Positions 8,605-20,434 of a stretch of 64,000 bases of DNA are shown piece after piece. This DNA is from Alphaproteobacteria bacterium (GTDB lineage: Bacteria; Pseudomonadota; Alphaproteobacteria; Micropepsales; Micropepsaceae), in assembly GCA_019245415.1 (NCBI GenBank), contig JAFARO010000003.1, positions 62,001 through 126,000 on the forward strand, written 5' to 3'. Within the stretch, counting starts at the first letter, position 1. Each line of letters begins with the position of its first letter. The notes beneath the pieces were generated by a model that did not search any database, had not been told where the DNA came from, and saw only the letters and a list, made by a program, of their open reading frames with translations. The position numbers and the translations under genes are program-made.

Positions 8605-8795
8605 CGTCCCGTCATCTTCTCCAGCGGTTTGCCGCTCGACGGCTCTTCGACGAAGAAGCTGAGCCGCTCGTCGGCGAGCTTTTTCCACACGCGCGCGAGG
8701 CCCTCGTAGCCGCCCTTGAGATCGACCGTCGATGCGCTGGCGGCCGCGGCCAGACATTCCTCCGCGCGACCCTGGAACTCACGAACCTTTTTCAT
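8601..8795 (-). CDS. Small hypothetical protein coupled to MEDS gene
   Basis: A 64-residue, charged, largely helical protein with an N-terminal VREFQGRAEECLAAAASAS segment and a central EGLARVWKKLADERL helix. It resembles small alphaproteobacterial proteins with a RAEECRAMA-like N-terminus, of unknown function. It has no membrane segment or signal peptide. Its stop overlaps the start of the MEDS-domain gene, so both are translated from one message whose promoter must lie in 8796-9086. Confidence 0.65.
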   Translation of the reverse strand: MKKVREFQGRAEECLAAAASASTVDLKGGYEGLARVWKKLADERLSFFVEEPSSGKPLEKMTGR

Positions 8796-8944
8796 CCACT
8801 ACTACTCTGTGCTGTTCCTTGAAGATGGGACCGGGGACCGGCCCTTGCGCCGAATTAACGCGGAAAGATGAGAAATGATGCACCCGCCCTTTGCCGGTTT
8901 TCGCGGGCGAACGCGCCACGTCGCCGCAGGGCCGAAGCGGGACC

Positions 8945-9009
8945 GTTAACGCCACCATCGTTAACCCCCTCGTAAGGGTTGACGGCCGTAATAGCCCTTG
9001 CGCTATAAG
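8945..9009 (+). promoter_or_regulatory. Promoter and inverted repeat upstream of the M23 peptidase
   Basis: A -35 TTGACG (8979-8984) is followed after 18 nt by CTATAA (9003-9008). Just upstream sits a perfect inverted repeat GTTAACG (8945-8951) / CGTTAAC (8959-8965) with a 7-nt centre, a candidate operator. The TTAA cores are 11 nt apart, so it does not match the CtrA spacing of 7. Confidence 0.45.
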
Positions 9010-9086
9010 GCCTTGCTGCCGGTTCGCCGGGCGCAGACGACAATGTTGACCGGGGGACTTCCGGTCGTCCGCATTCAGGAGCCGAC

Positions 9087-10631
9087 GTGGACTTTCGCAG
9101 CCCATCGCCAGCCAGCAGCGCAACACGCGTCCTCTCCACCACCGACGGCCGCTGGGCCCTTGTCAGCACCTCGCTGACCGCCTTGATCGCCGGCACCATC
9201 GCCTGGCTCGCCATGGGAACGACGCCGCCGCTCAAGCCCGCGCTGTCGCCGCGCAGCCAGACAACGTTCCTGCCCTATCAATTGTTCCAGCGTCTCGCCG
9301 GATCTTCCGGTTCGCTGGCCTCGCTGGCGCCGCTGCCGCAGGCCACCAAGCCGACGGCCCCCGTGGTGCAGCAGCAGACCGAGAGCGAGCAGGACGCGGC
9401 GCCCACCATCGAGACGCGCACCATCACCATGGACCGCGGCGACACGCTGGCCGGTGCGCTCGAAGATGCCGGCATTTCCGCCGAGGACGCGAACGCGGCG
9501 GTGGCCGCGCTCGGCAAGGTCTACAATTCGCGCAATCTGCGCGCGGGCCAGCCCTTTGGACTGACCTATGAGACCAAACCGCAATCGGTGGACATTCCGG
9601 CGACCGCGAGCGACGACGGCGATACCGTGGCGGACACGGCCGGCACCGCGGCGCAGGCGCCGATCGCCAAGCTGATCTCGATCGCGTTCTCGCCTTCGGT
9701 CGAGCACGAGATCAATATCGCGCGCGACGACAGCGGCGTCTTCGGCGCAACGGATACGGTCAAGAAGCTTGAGGCGCATATCCATCGCGCCGGCGTCACC
9801 ATCGAGGGCAGCCTGTATCTCAGCGCCATGCGCGCCGGCATCCCGGCCGACGTCGTGGTCGAGATGATCCACATGTTCTCCTACGAGGTCGACTTCCAGC
9901 GCGACATCCGGCCCGGCGACACGTTCGAGGTGTTCTACGACTACTACTACACGCCCGACGGCCAGCCGGCCCGCAACGGCAATGTCAAGTTCGCCACCAT
10001 GCATCTGCGCGGGCGCACCCTGACGCTCTATCGCTGGCAGCCCGATGCCAACGAGCCGGCCGACTATTTCGACGCCCATGGCCAGAGCGCCAAATCGATG
10101 CTGATGAAGACGCCGGTCGACGGCGCGCGCATCACCTCCGGCTTCGGCATGCGCTTCCATCCGATCCTGGGCTATACCCGCATGCACAAGGGCGTCGATT
10201 TCGGCGTGCCGTGGGGGACGCCGGTGATGGCGGCCGGCGGCGGCACCATCGAGGAAGCCCATTGGAAGGGCGGCTACGGCAATTTCGTGATGATCAATCA
10301 CGGCAACGGCTATGAGACGGCGTACGGCCATCTCTCGCGCTATGCACCGGGCATCCATCCGGGTTCGCACGTGCATCAGGGCCAGGTCGTCGCGTTCAGC
10401 GGAAGCACCGGGGAGTCGACCGGACCGCATCTGCACTACGAGATCCGCATCCATCACACGCAGGTCAACCCGCAGACGGTCAAGGTCGCGCGCGGCCGCA
10501 TCCTCGCCGGCCGCGAGCTTCGCGAGTATCAAATCCAGCGTCTGCACACCGACGCGTTGATCGCCGCCATGCCGCTCGAGACCAAGGTCGCCGACATCTC
10601 GACCGACTTGCGGCAGGCCAAGCTCAAATAG
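9087..10631 (+). CDS. Membrane-anchored M23 peptidoglycan peptidase
   Basis: A 514-residue LytM/M23 zinc endopeptidase acting on peptidoglycan in the periplasm. A single transmembrane anchor lies near residues 28-45 (cytoplasmic N-terminus), followed by a LysM/OapA-like region (MDRGDTLAGALEDAGIS near 115) and an extended middle domain. The catalytic M23 domain is at about 350-465 with HKGVDFG (zinc His and Asp near 367), HGNGYETAYGHLS and HLHYEIRI (near 447). All zinc ligands are present, so it should be active rather than an EnvC-type degenerate activator. The GTG start has AGGAG 7 nt upstream. Confidence 0.92.
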   Translation: MDFRSPSPASSATRVLSTTDGRWALVSTSLTALIAGTIAWLAMGTTPPLKPALSPRSQTTFLPYQLFQRLAGSSGSLASLAPLPQATKPTAPVVQQQTESEQDAAPTIETRTITMDRGDTLAGALEDAGISAEDANAAVAALGKVYNSRNLRAGQPFGLTYETKPQSVDIPATASDDGDTVADTAGTAAQAPIAKLISIAFSPSVEHEINIARDDSGVFGATDTVKKLEAHIHRAGVTIEGSLYLSAMRAGIPADVVVEMIHMFSYEVDFQRDIRPGDTFEVFYDYYYTPDGQPARNGNVKFATMHLRGRTLTLYRWQPDANEPADYFDAHGQSAKSMLMKTPVDGARITSGFGMRFHPILGYTRMHKGVDFGVPWGTPVMAAGGGTIEEAHWKGGYGNFVMINHGNGYETAYGHLSRYAPGIHPGSHVHQGQVVAFSGSTGESTGPHLHYEIRIHHTQVNPQTVKVARGRILAGRELREYQIQRLHTDALIAAMPLETKVADISTDLRQAKLK

Positions 10632-10634
10632 ATT

Positions 10635-11384
10635 GTGCGCCCCGCCGATGAAGCGCGCGAAGCGCGGTACCTGAAGTTCAAGGCGAAAAATCCGCAAGTT
10701 CCATTCTCGCGCTATCTCATGGAGCGGCAGTACCGCAACATGCGCAAGGGCGATCAGGCGCCGTCGGGGGCGCTTCGTATCGCGCTCGGCAGCCCTGACG
10801 AATTCTGGCAGTCCGGGCGGGCCAAAGCCGAAAAGCTGATGGCCCGCGCGGAGCTTGCACCGTCGCACAAGGCGATCGAATACGGTTGCGGCAGTCTTCG
10901 CATCGGCGCCCATTTCATCCGCTTTCTGAAAGCGGGACACTTCCTGGGCCTGGACGTCATCGACGGCTTCTACGAACTCGGCAAGCGCGCGCTCGGGCCG
11001 GAGCTGCTCAGCGCGAAATCGCCTCGCTTCCATGTGATCGACGCCGCGGGATTGGCGATGGCCGAAGCGTTCGATGCCGATGTCGTCTTCAGCAACGTGG
11101 TTTGCGTCCATGTCCATCCCGACGAGACCGCCGAGTACTTCCGCAACTTGGCGCGCCTGGCCCACAAGCCGGGTGCGCGCCTGCTGTTCAACGCGCACAT
11201 CTCGGACGTGCCGTTGCGTTTCGAATTCGATGGCTGGTCCTGGCCGATGGCGTTCTACAAGAATGCGCTCGAGGGCTTTGCACTGGTGCGCGCCGAGCTC
11301 GGCCGTCCCAGAATGCAGGACGGCGTCCAGACTGCGCCGGTCGATTTCGAATTCAGAAGGCCGTCCTGCGACCAATTCGCCTGA
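10635..11384 (+). CDS. Class I SAM-dependent methyltransferase
   Basis: A 249-residue Rossmann-fold methyltransferase starting (GTG) 3 nt after the M23 gene and probably co-transcribed with it. Motif I reads IEYGCGSLRIGAHF near residue 81, the acidic motif II is HFLGLDVIDGFYELG, and a post-motif DADVVFSNVVCVHVHPDE follows. The substrate is not evident; the pairing with a peptidoglycan enzyme suggests an envelope component, but that is inference. A later start cannot be excluded because no strong ribosome binding site precedes the GTG. Confidence 0.8.
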   Translation: MRPADEAREARYLKFKAKNPQVPFSRYLMERQYRNMRKGDQAPSGALRIALGSPDEFWQSGRAKAEKLMARAELAPSHKAIEYGCGSLRIGAHFIRFLKAGHFLGLDVIDGFYELGKRALGPELLSAKSPRFHVIDAAGLAMAEAFDADVVFSNVVCVHVHPDETAEYFRNLARLAHKPGARLLFNAHISDVPLRFEFDGWSWPMAFYKNALEGFALVRAELGRPRMQDGVQTAPVDFEFRRPSCDQFA

Positions 11385-11487
11385 TCGCCGCCCGCGATCT
11401 CGATGCCGAGCGGCCAAACGCGCTTCTTTAACGGAGCGCGAAAATGCGTTATCTTCGCGCTTGCCGGGAAACAAAAAGGGGCCGCCC

Positions 11488-12444
11488 GTGACCACGACCG
11501 TCTATTTCGCCACCAATCGCGTCATTGCCGGAAATGCGGGCGACTACCGCAATTACGGGAACGGCATCGTCGCGCCGACCGACCCGACCGCGGTGACCTA
11601 TGGCACGGCCTTCGTCGAGGACGCCAACCTGACGGCCGACACCGTCGGCGCCATCACCTCGATCCAGGACATCTCGAAGGGACATTTCTCGGCCGCCGCA
11701 ACGGCCGATCTTTCGAATCCGGGACGCAATCTGCTCGTCTTCCTGCACGGTTTCGACAACAGTTTCGAGAACGCGATCACCCGCGCGGCCTTCAATCAGC
11801 AATGGTTCCAGCAATCGGGCGCGGCGGCCGCGAACATGACGGTCGTCGCTTTCTCCTGGCCGTCGCTGGGCAAGCTCCTGAGCTTCCCGATCCTGCAGGA
11901 GGATTATCTTCGCGATCAGACCAATGCCGGACAATCGGGCCCGCACATCATGCGCTTCTTCGCCAATCTCGAGCCGATCATCAAAGCCGCGCGCGCCTCG
12001 GGCCGGCGCGTGTTCCTGCTTGCCCATTCGATGGGCCACTACGCGCTGCAGGCGGCGGTGGAGAGCTGGTTCCTGCATGGCCAGGGCGTGGCAAATCTCT
12101 TCGACCACGCCTTCCTTTGCGCCGGCGACGAGCGCTTCGATACGTTCGGCTATCCGCCGCCGGGACGGCTGAGCGACCTCAAGCAGCTCGCCAAGCGCAT
12201 ATCGATATACTACAGCACCAACGATGCCGTGATCGGCTTAAGCGGGGTGATCAATTTCATCCGCCGCCTCGGCCACGAGGGCCCGCAGAATCTCCACGAC
12301 GCGACGCTGTTCCCCCCGGCGCAATACCGCATGGTGGATTGCTCGTCGTTCAACGATTACGACCGCGACTTCCAGGGCTCGCACCAGTACTACCGCCGCT
12401 CGCCAAAGGCCCGCACCGACATCGCCGGCGCGATGGGGGCGTAG
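11488..12444 (+). CDS. DUF900-type alpha/beta hydrolase
   Basis: A 318-residue alpha/beta hydrolase of the DUF900 type. The hallmark N-terminus TTVYFATNR is followed by LLVFLHGFDNSFENAI (oxyanion-hole region, near residue 82) and the nucleophile elbow LLAHSMGHYAL with Ser near 180; a late GSHQYY may supply the catalytic His. The GTG start has AAGGGG about 6 nt upstream. There is no signal peptide. The substrate is unknown. Confidence 0.82.
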   Translation: MTTTVYFATNRVIAGNAGDYRNYGNGIVAPTDPTAVTYGTAFVEDANLTADTVGAITSIQDISKGHFSAAATADLSNPGRNLLVFLHGFDNSFENAITRAAFNQQWFQQSGAAAANMTVVAFSWPSLGKLLSFPILQEDYLRDQTNAGQSGPHIMRFFANLEPIIKAARASGRRVFLLAHSMGHYALQAAVESWFLHGQGVANLFDHAFLCAGDERFDTFGYPPPGRLSDLKQLAKRISIYYSTNDAVIGLSGVINFIRRLGHEGPQNLHDATLFPPAQYRMVDCSSFNDYDRDFQGSHQYYRRSPKARTDIAGAMGA

Positions 12445-12449
12445 CCACT

Positions 12450-12620
12450 AGTGTCATTCCCGGCCGAGCGTGGCCCCAGTGTCATTCCCGGCGAGCATCG
12501 CGTGCGGAGCACGCGGTGCGAGGGAAGGGAACCCAGGTAGATAGACTTGTTTCGGACTTTCCACCTGGGTCCCCTTCCCCTCGCGATGCCGGTCGCATCG
12601 CGAGGCCGGGGATGACAATT
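12450..12620. repeat. Palindromic intergenic repeat downstream of clpB
   Basis: The whole gap between the hydrolase and clpB is nested inverted repeat. The outer arms are TGTCATTCCCGGC and GCCGGGGATGACA (one mismatch), and the inner arms are built on GGGAACCCAGGT and ACCTGGGTCCCC. The opening unit GTGTCATTCCCGGC occurs twice (12451-12464 and 12479-12492), and its core recurs at 48822. It resembles REP/BIME-like elements and could also terminate both convergent genes. Confidence 0.75.
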
Positions 12621-12625
12621 TGTGC

Positions 12626-15247
<2,622 letters not shown>

Positions 15248-15350
15248 GGGGTCCTCTCAAGCACAAATCCCCAGCCCCATTTTGGCTGCCAAGGACTCGT
15301 CCGGACCCTATGTGTGGTGGGAAATCCCCATTCGCAAGGGGGCAAATGCG

Positions 15351-15467
15351 CGTCGCCCTTCGAGGGCCGCGTGCCGCGGCCGCCTCAGGGTGACGCGCCG
15401 CTACCGATTTGATTGAGAAAATTCGTCATCCTGAGGTGCGAGCCGAAGGCGAGCCTCGAAGGATGAC
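15351..15467. repeat. Pair of palindromic intergenic repeats upstream of clpB
   Basis: Two hairpin units of one family. The first (15351-15396) carries CCCTTCGAGGGCCGCG facing GCGGCCGCCTCAGGGTGAC. The second (15425-15467) reads GTCATCCTGAGGTGCGAGCC facing GGCGAGCCTCGAAGGATGAC. The same family recurs at 48.8-49.0 kb. They sit between clpB and the DUF4167 gene. Confidence 0.7.
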
Positions 15468-15482
15468 GGTCACGCTCGTTGC

Positions 15483-15965
15483 CTATTCCTCGCCGTCGTC
15501 TTCGTCGTCGCCGACCAGACCCGCGGCGCCGTCGACCAGCGAGAAGGACGGACCCGGTGCCGGCTGCGGCGTGCCGGGAAGATAGGGCTGGTCGCCCGCG
15601 CCTTGCGGCGGACGATAGCCGCCGCCATTGCCGTTGCCGGCCGCGCCGGCCTGCTGGGCCTGTTGCTGCTGGTAGAGCTGCTGCTGCGCCTGGGCCGCGC
15701 TCAGGATTCGGAAATAATGCTCGGCGTGTTGGAGATAGTTTTCGGCCATGACCCGGTCGCCCTGGGTGTTCGCGTCGCGCGCCAGCTGGAGATACTTCTC
15801 ATAGATATGCGCGGGCGTGCCGCGGACCTTCACGTCCGGACCGTTGGAGTCGTAGCTGCGGTTCGGGTTGTAGGAGTTCCCGCCGCCTCCTCCGCTGCTG
15901 CCACCTCCGTTGTGGCCGTTATGCGTGCCTTGCGGCCTGCGGCCGCCTCTGCGTGAGCGTTTCAC
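15483..15965 (-). CDS. DUF4167 domain-containing protein
   Basis: A 160-residue protein with an Arg/Gly-rich N-terminus (MKRSRRGGRRPQG), the conserved core VRGTPAHIYEKYLQLARDA and MAENYLQHAEHYFRIL at about 47-87, a Gln-rich stretch and an acidic tail (GDDEDDGEE). The basic-to-acidic layout and low-complexity arms suggest a nucleic-acid or ribosome-linked protein, but the function is unknown. Its place directly after prmC-prfA is conserved across Alphaproteobacteria. Confidence 0.88.
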   Translation of the reverse strand: MKRSRRGGRRPQGTHNGHNGGGSSGGGGGNSYNPNRSYDSNGPDVKVRGTPAHIYEKYLQLARDANTQGDRVMAENYLQHAEHYFRILSAAQAQQQLYQQQQAQQAGAAGNGNGGGYRPPQGAGDQPYLPGTPQPAPGPSFSLVDGAAGLVGDDEDDGEE

Positions 15966-16164
15966 CTCAACCCCTTTTGCAAATCTGCGATACAGCGCGC
16001 GGCCACGGCCGCAGGCGGCTTCCCTCTAGGACCAGGCTTCTGGTTCGTTCGCGAGGCGCCCCTGGAAATCCCGGCGCCTTTGACCGGCAGCGGGTCCTCG
16101 CCTCCCCACGAAGGCCGAAACTAGCGATTCCAGCGTGTAGTTCCAACTGTTTTCTCGAACCGGT

Positions 16165-16980
16165 TCAGGACTTCCGTCCTACGGCGCAGCGCGGGTTTCC
16201 AGCCAAATCGGGCACAATCCCAACCAGCCGGCGGCCCATCATGGCGCTCAAGGCGTCTGCCTGGCTCGCGCCGATCTCGAAAAACGCCAGCCCTGACGGC
16301 TTCAGCAGCCGGGCCGAAAGCGTCACCAGGAGACGATAGGCCTCTAGCCCGTCCTCTCCTCCATCCAACGCCTCAAGCGGCTCAAAGAGCCTTACCTCCG
16401 GCGCCAGGGACGCGATGTCACCTCTGCGTATGTAGGGAGGGTTGGCGAGAATTCCATCGTAGGAACCCGCAGCCTGCGCGAAATCCTGGGCGATCACACG
16501 GCAGCGGCCGCTCAAGCCCAGCTTCTCCAGATTGGCGCGGCAATAGGCGAGCGCGGCTTCGGACCGCTCGACGGCCGTGCCGGTGGCGTTGGGGTACTCG
16601 CTCAGCGCCGCCGCGATCAGGCAGCCGCTGCCGGCGCCGAGGTCGAGCAGCGCGAGCGGCGCCGATTTGTCGGGAAAGGCGCGGACCAGCTGCTCGATCA
16701 GAGTTTCGCTCTCAGGCCGCGGCACGAGGACGCCGGGCCCGACGGCGAAATCCAGGCTCCAGAATTCCCTGTGGCCGGTGATGTAGGCCACTGGCTCGCG
16801 CGCGATGCGGCGGCGGATGAACGACTCAAAAAGACTCTCCCTCTCCCCCACGGACGTGGGGGAGAGGGTTTTTGTGTGCGCATGCTCCCACAAGACACGC
16901 GCAACGAGGCGCGGATAGTCTACGCCCGCGGCGCGCAATCGCTCGGTCACGTCTCGGAACAGCTCGGGCGTGGGGGTCAA
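16165..16980 (-). CDS. prmC: Release factor glutamine methyltransferase PrmC
   Basis: N5-glutamine methyltransferase that modifies the GGQ glutamine of release factors. In 271 residues it has the helical N-terminal substrate domain (ending [27 protein letters not shown]), SAM motif [12 protein letters not shown] near 110 and the catalytic NPPY motif ([11 protein letters not shown]) near 178. The TTG start overlaps the prfA stop (TTGA), tying it to its substrate RF1. Confidence 0.95.
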   Translation of the reverse strand: MTPTPELFRDVTERLRAAGVDYPRLVARVLWEHAHTKTLSPTSVGERESLFESFIRRRIAREPVAYITGHREFWSLDFAVGPGVLVPRPESETLIEQLVRAFPDKSAPLALLDLGAGSGCLIAAALSEYPNATGTAVERSEAALAYCRANLEKLGLSGRCRVIAQDFAQAAGSYDGILANPPYIRRGDIASLAPEVRLFEPLEALDGGEDGLEAYRLLVTLSARLLKPSGLAFFEIGASQADALSAMMGRRLVGIVPDLAGNPRCAVGRKS

Positions 16981-18056
16981 TTCACCGCTTCCAGTTCGGC
17001 CAGGCGCTCGGCCTGATCGGCGGTCACGAGCGCATCGACGATTTCGCCCAGGTCGTCGCCGGAGATGATGCGGTCGAGCTTGTAGAGCGTCAGGTTGATG
17101 CGGTGGTCGGTGACGCGGCCTTGCGGGAAATTGTAGGTGCGGATGCGCTCGCTGCGATCGCCCGAGCCCACCATGCTCTTGCGCGCGCCGCTGCGCTCCT
17201 TGTCGAGCCGCTCGCGCTCGATTTCATAGAGCTTGGCTTTCAGCAGCTTCATCGCATGCGCCTTGTTCTTGTGCTGCGACTTCTCGGTCTGCTGGGCGAC
17301 CGCGATGCCGGTCGGCAGGTGGGTGATCCGCACGGCGCTCTCGGTTTTGTTGACGTGCTGGCCGCCGGCGCCCTGCGCGCGGAAGACGTCGATGCGCAAA
17401 TCCTTGTCGTTGATCTGGATGTCCACGTCCTCGGCTTCGGGTAGCACCGCGACGGTCGCCGCCGAGGTGTGGATGCGGCCGCTGGCTTCGGTCACCGGCA
17501 CGCGCTGCACGCGGTGCACGCCGCTCTCGAATTTGAGCTTGGCATAGGCGCCGGCGCCGTTCACTTCCAGCACCGCGTCCTTGATGCCGCCGAGATCGCT
17601 TTCGCTCCTGTCCATGATCTCGGTCCTCCAGCCCTGGAGCTGGCAATAGCGCTGATACATCTCGAGCAGATCGGCCGCGAACAGCGCCGCCTCGTCGCCG
17701 CCGGTGCCGGCGCGGATTTCGATGATGGCCGAGGAATTGTCGGCGGCGTCCTTGGGCAGGAGCTTGAGCTTGAGATCGTGCTCCTGCTCGGCGAAGCGCT
17801 TCTTGAGTTCGGCGCGCTCCTCTTCCGCCAGCGCGCGCATCTCCGCGCCGCTCGCGGGATCGGCGATCAGCGCCTCCGTATCCTCAAGTTGTTTGGCGGT
17901 CTCGCGATAGAGTTCGACCGCGGCGACGATCGGCGCCAGTTCCGCATGCTCGCGCGAGAGCTTGACGAACTGATTGCCGGCCGTGCCCGAAGACAGCTCC
18001 GCCTCCACCGCCCGAAAGCGGTCGATCATGCGTTCGAGGGGGGCTGCGGGAATCAT
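16977..18056 (-). CDS. prfA: Peptide chain release factor 1
   Basis: RF1 recognises UAA and UAG and triggers peptide release. The 359-residue length is standard. The GGQ catalytic loop ([15 protein letters not shown]) lies near residue 230, and the methylation-target Gln is the substrate of PrmC, encoded immediately downstream. The codon-recognition domain contains [15 protein letters not shown] and the C-terminus carries [16 protein letters not shown]. Confidence 0.97.
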   Translation of the reverse strand: MIPAAPLERMIDRFRAVEAELSSGTAGNQFVKLSREHAELAPIVAAVELYRETAKQLEDTEALIADPASGAEMRALAEEERAELKKRFAEQEHDLKLKLLPKDAADNSSAIIEIRAGTGGDEAALFAADLLEMYQRYCQLQGWRTEIMDRSESDLGGIKDAVLEVNGAGAYAKLKFESGVHRVQRVPVTEASGRIHTSAATVAVLPEAEDVDIQINDKDLRIDVFRAQGAGGQHVNKTESAVRITHLPTGIAVAQQTEKSQHKNKAHAMKLLKAKLYEIERERLDKERSGARKSMVGSGDRSERIRTYNFPQGRVTDHRINLTLYKLDRIISGDDLGEIVDALVTADQAERLAELEAVN

Positions 18057-18067
18057 GGCATGACCTT

Positions 18068-18202
18068 ACCTCCCCCTTGCGGGGAGGTCGGAAAACTTTG
18101 AGCGGCGCGTGCGCGCGCGAAGTTTTCCGGGTGGGGGGACCCTGCAAGCGCCCCCACCCGAAAAATGCTTCGCATTTTTCGACCTCCCCGCAAGGGGGAG
18201 GT
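18068..18202. repeat. Nested palindromic element between prfA and ispG
   Basis: Outer arms of 23 nt (18068-18090 and 18180-18202) are perfect inverted repeats built on ACCTCCCCCTTGCGGGGAGG. Inside are a GGAAAACTT / AAGTTTTCC pair and a CGAAAAATGC-TTC-GCATTTTTCG hairpin. It is compact and non-coding, resembles a BIME/MITE-like element, and relates to the elements at 22.7 and 24.9 kb. Confidence 0.8.
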
Positions 18203-18220
18203 GAAGTGAAGACGTCATCG

Positions 18221-19351
18221 CTACTGTGCCGGCTCGAGCACCTTGCCGCGTTCGGCCTCGATGCTCGCCGCCTTCTTCTCGCAGAGCTCGACGACGTGGT
18301 CGACGAGCTTGTCGTTGTCGAGGCGATAGGCGGGCTCGCCGTTCAGATAGATCTGGCCGTGGCCCTTGCCGGCGCCGCCGCCGGTGAAGCCGAGATCGGT
18401 CTCGCGCGCCTCGCCCGGCCCGTTCACCACGCAGCCGATGATCGAGAGCGTCATCGGCGTGGAAATGTGCTTGAGCCGGTCCTCCAGCAGGCGAACCGTC
18501 TCGATGACGTTGAAGCCCTGCCGCGCGCAGGAGGGACAGGACACGATATTCACGCCGCGATGACGCAGGTTGAGCGACTTCAGGATATCGAAGCCGACGC
18601 GCACCTCTTCCACCGGATCGGCGCTGAGCGAGACGCGGATGGTGTCGCCGATGCCGCTCCACAGCAGCATGCCCATGCCGATCGACGACTTGACGGTGCC
18701 GGAGATCATCCCGCCGGCCTCGGTGATGCCCAGATGGATCGGGCAGTCGACTGCGTCGGCAAGCTGCTGATACGCCGCCACCGCGAGGAAAGCGTCCGAG
18801 GCCTTCACCGAAATCTTGTATTCGCGGAAGTCGTTGTCATCCAAAATCTTTGCGTGATTGAGCGCGCTCTCGACCATCGCTTCCGGGCACGGCTCGCCAT
18901 AGCGCTCGAGCAGCTCCTTCTCCAGCGAGCCGGCATTGACGCCGATGCGCATCGAGCAGCCGTGATCCTTGGCCGCTTTGACAACATCTTTCACGCGCTG
19001 TGCCGAGCCGATATTGCCGGGATTGATGCGCAGGCAGGCAGCGCCGTTCTGCGCCGCCTCGATCGCGCGCTTGTAGTGGAAATGGATGTCGGCCACGACC
19101 GGGATCTGCACGGCCTTGGTGATCGCCTTCATCGCCTTGGTCGCGTCCTCGTCGGGACAGGAGACGCGCACGATGTCGGCGCCGGCTTCCTCGATGGCGC
19201 GGATCTGGTCGATGGTCGCGCGCGCGTCGCCGGTGATGGTGTTGGTCATGGTCTGCACGCTGATCGGCGCGTCCCCGCCGACCGGCACCTTGCCCACCAT
19301 GATCTGCCGGCATTTGCGACGCGCGATGTCGCGATAGGCCCTCAGGCTCAT
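18221..19351 (-). CDS. ispG: 4-hydroxy-3-methylbut-2-enyl-diphosphate synthase
   Basis: [4Fe-4S] enzyme of the MEP pathway converting MECDP to HMBPP, acting after the IspDF fusion at the start of this window. The 376-residue protein has SVQTMTNT near the N-terminus, [18 protein letters not shown], and the cluster cysteines in [15 protein letters not shown] near residue 270 and [19 protein letters not shown] near 310. It follows the rodZ-like gene by 3 nt, suggesting one operon. Confidence 0.97.
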   Translation of the reverse strand: MSLRAYRDIARRKCRQIMVGKVPVGGDAPISVQTMTNTITGDARATIDQIRAIEEAGADIVRVSCPDEDATKAMKAITKAVQIPVVADIHFHYKRAIEAAQNGAACLRINPGNIGSAQRVKDVVKAAKDHGCSMRIGVNAGSLEKELLERYGEPCPEAMVESALNHAKILDDNDFREYKISVKASDAFLAVAAYQQLADAVDCPIHLGITEAGGMISGTVKSSIGMGMLLWSGIGDTIRVSLSADPVEEVRVGFDILKSLNLRHRGVNIVSCPSCARQGFNVIETVRLLEDRLKHISTPMTLSIIGCVVNGPGEARETDLGFTGGGAGKGHGQIYLNGEPAYRLDNDKLVDHVVELCEKKAASIEAERGKVLEPAQ

Positions 19352-19354
19352 GAC

Positions 19355-20356
19355 TTAGCCCTGTCTTCCGTTGAAGCGGTCGGCGATGGCCTGCGGATCG
19401 AGCGACAGCGACTCGCCCACCTGCCCGTCGCGGCCCGCGGACCCCATCGCCACGCCGTCGAGATCGATCTCGATGGAACCGGCGTTCGAGGTGGTCAGGG
19501 TCAATCCCACCTGGTCGGGCACGAGGTAGGTATCGCCCGCATTGAGCGCGCGGTTCATGTAGATCGTGCCGTCCGCGCCCTGCACCAGGATCCGCGCCGT
19601 CTGCTTCATGCGAAGGATAACGCGCGCGTTCTTGTTGAGTTGGCCATAGACCTTGCCCTGCGGCAGCGTGACGGGAGCGGCAGCCGGGGCCTGGGCGGAC
19701 AGCGTGGCCTGGCTCCCCTGGCTTTGAGGCTGACCCGTCGCCGCCGGCGCGCTGCCGGCACCGTCTGCCGGGGACGTGGCGGGAGAAGCGGGCAGCGTCG
19801 GCGCCTCATGGACCACGGTCTTCGGAGGCGGCCGGTCCACAGAGGCGCGCGTGCCGGGGGCCGCGGGCGTGTTCATGTATTTGTCCGCCGCCGGCATCAG
19901 CAGGTGGTAGGCGCCATAGGCGAAGAGCAGGAGCACGACGGCGGCCACGATCTTCCAGCCTTGCGGCAGGCGGCGATGCTCATCCTCGTCGATGACGGTG
20001 ATGGTAGGGGTGGAATCGTCGGTGCGGCCTGCGATCTGCGCCTTGAACCGCTCGATGCAGGCGGTGGCATCGAGGCCCAGATACTCGGCATAGGTGCGCG
20101 CGAAGCCCACGGCATAGGCGCGCCCGGGAAGCGCCTCGATGCGGTCTTCCTCCAGTGCCTCCAGGTGGTCCTTGCGAATCTTGAGGGCCTTGGACACCGA
20201 GGCGAGGTCGTCGCCCCGGCGCAGCCGCGCGGCGCGAAGGTCCTGTCCCACCGTCTCCAGGGGGGCATCGGCATCGCCGGAAATCTCCCGCAAATGGATG
20301 CGGCGCTTGTTCTGGCCGCCGCCCTCTTCGATGGTCAGGTGGGAAACTTTCGTCAT
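19355..20356 (-). CDS. RodZ-like HTH/DUF4115 membrane protein
   Basis: A 333-residue bitopic membrane protein. The N-terminus has a Cro/CI-type helix-turn-helix (VGQDLRAARLRRGDDLASVSKAL ... at about 35-95), as in the cell-shape protein RodZ, which binds MreB through it. A transmembrane segment lies near 133-150, followed by a Pro/Ala/Thr-rich periplasmic linker and a C-terminal DUF4115 beta domain (ARILVQGADGTIYMNR ... IEIDLDGVAMG). A location upstream of ispG is conserved for rodZ homologues. Assignment as RodZ is by architecture. Confidence 0.88.
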   Translation of the reverse strand: MTKVSHLTIEEGGGQNKRRIHLREISGDADAPLETVGQDLRAARLRRGDDLASVSKALKIRKDHLEALEEDRIEALPGRAYAVGFARTYAEYLGLDATACIERFKAQIAGRTDDSTPTITVIDEDEHRRLPQGWKIVAAVVLLLFAYGAYHLLMPAADKYMNTPAAPGTRASVDRPPPKTVVHEAPTLPASPATSPADGAGSAPAATGQPQSQGSQATLSAQAPAAAPVTLPQGKVYGQLNKNARVILRMKQTARILVQGADGTIYMNRALNAGDTYLVPDQVGLTLTTSNAGSIEIDLDGVAMGSAGRDGQVGESLSLDPQAIADRFNGRQG

Positions 20357-20434
20357 GCCTCAGCCATATGCCCTTGAGTCTGCAACTTAACTGGAAGACC
20401 CGCCCATAGACAATTGGAAAACCTTAATCTTTGC

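Noticed and set aside
8945..8965. GTTAACG / CGTTAAC as a CtrA site
   Set aside because: The TTAA cores are 11 nt apart instead of 7, so it was kept only as a generic inverted repeat.
9075..11495. An 806-codon open frame opposite the M23 peptidase and methyltransferase genes
   Set aside because: Arg/Asp/Gly-rich composition typical of antisense frames in GC-rich DNA; no domain, while the plus strand carries two clear families.
12450..12620. Possible CRISPR-like array from repeated GTGTCATTCCCGGC
   Set aside because: Only two copies, unequal context and nested inverted repeats; no regular spacers and no cas genes.
15310..15338. RpoH-type heat-shock promoter for clpB (minus-strand CTTGCG, 17-nt spacer, ACACAT)
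   Set aside because: Only the -35 is convincing; the -10 does not match well and it lies next to repeat sequence, so it was not annotated.
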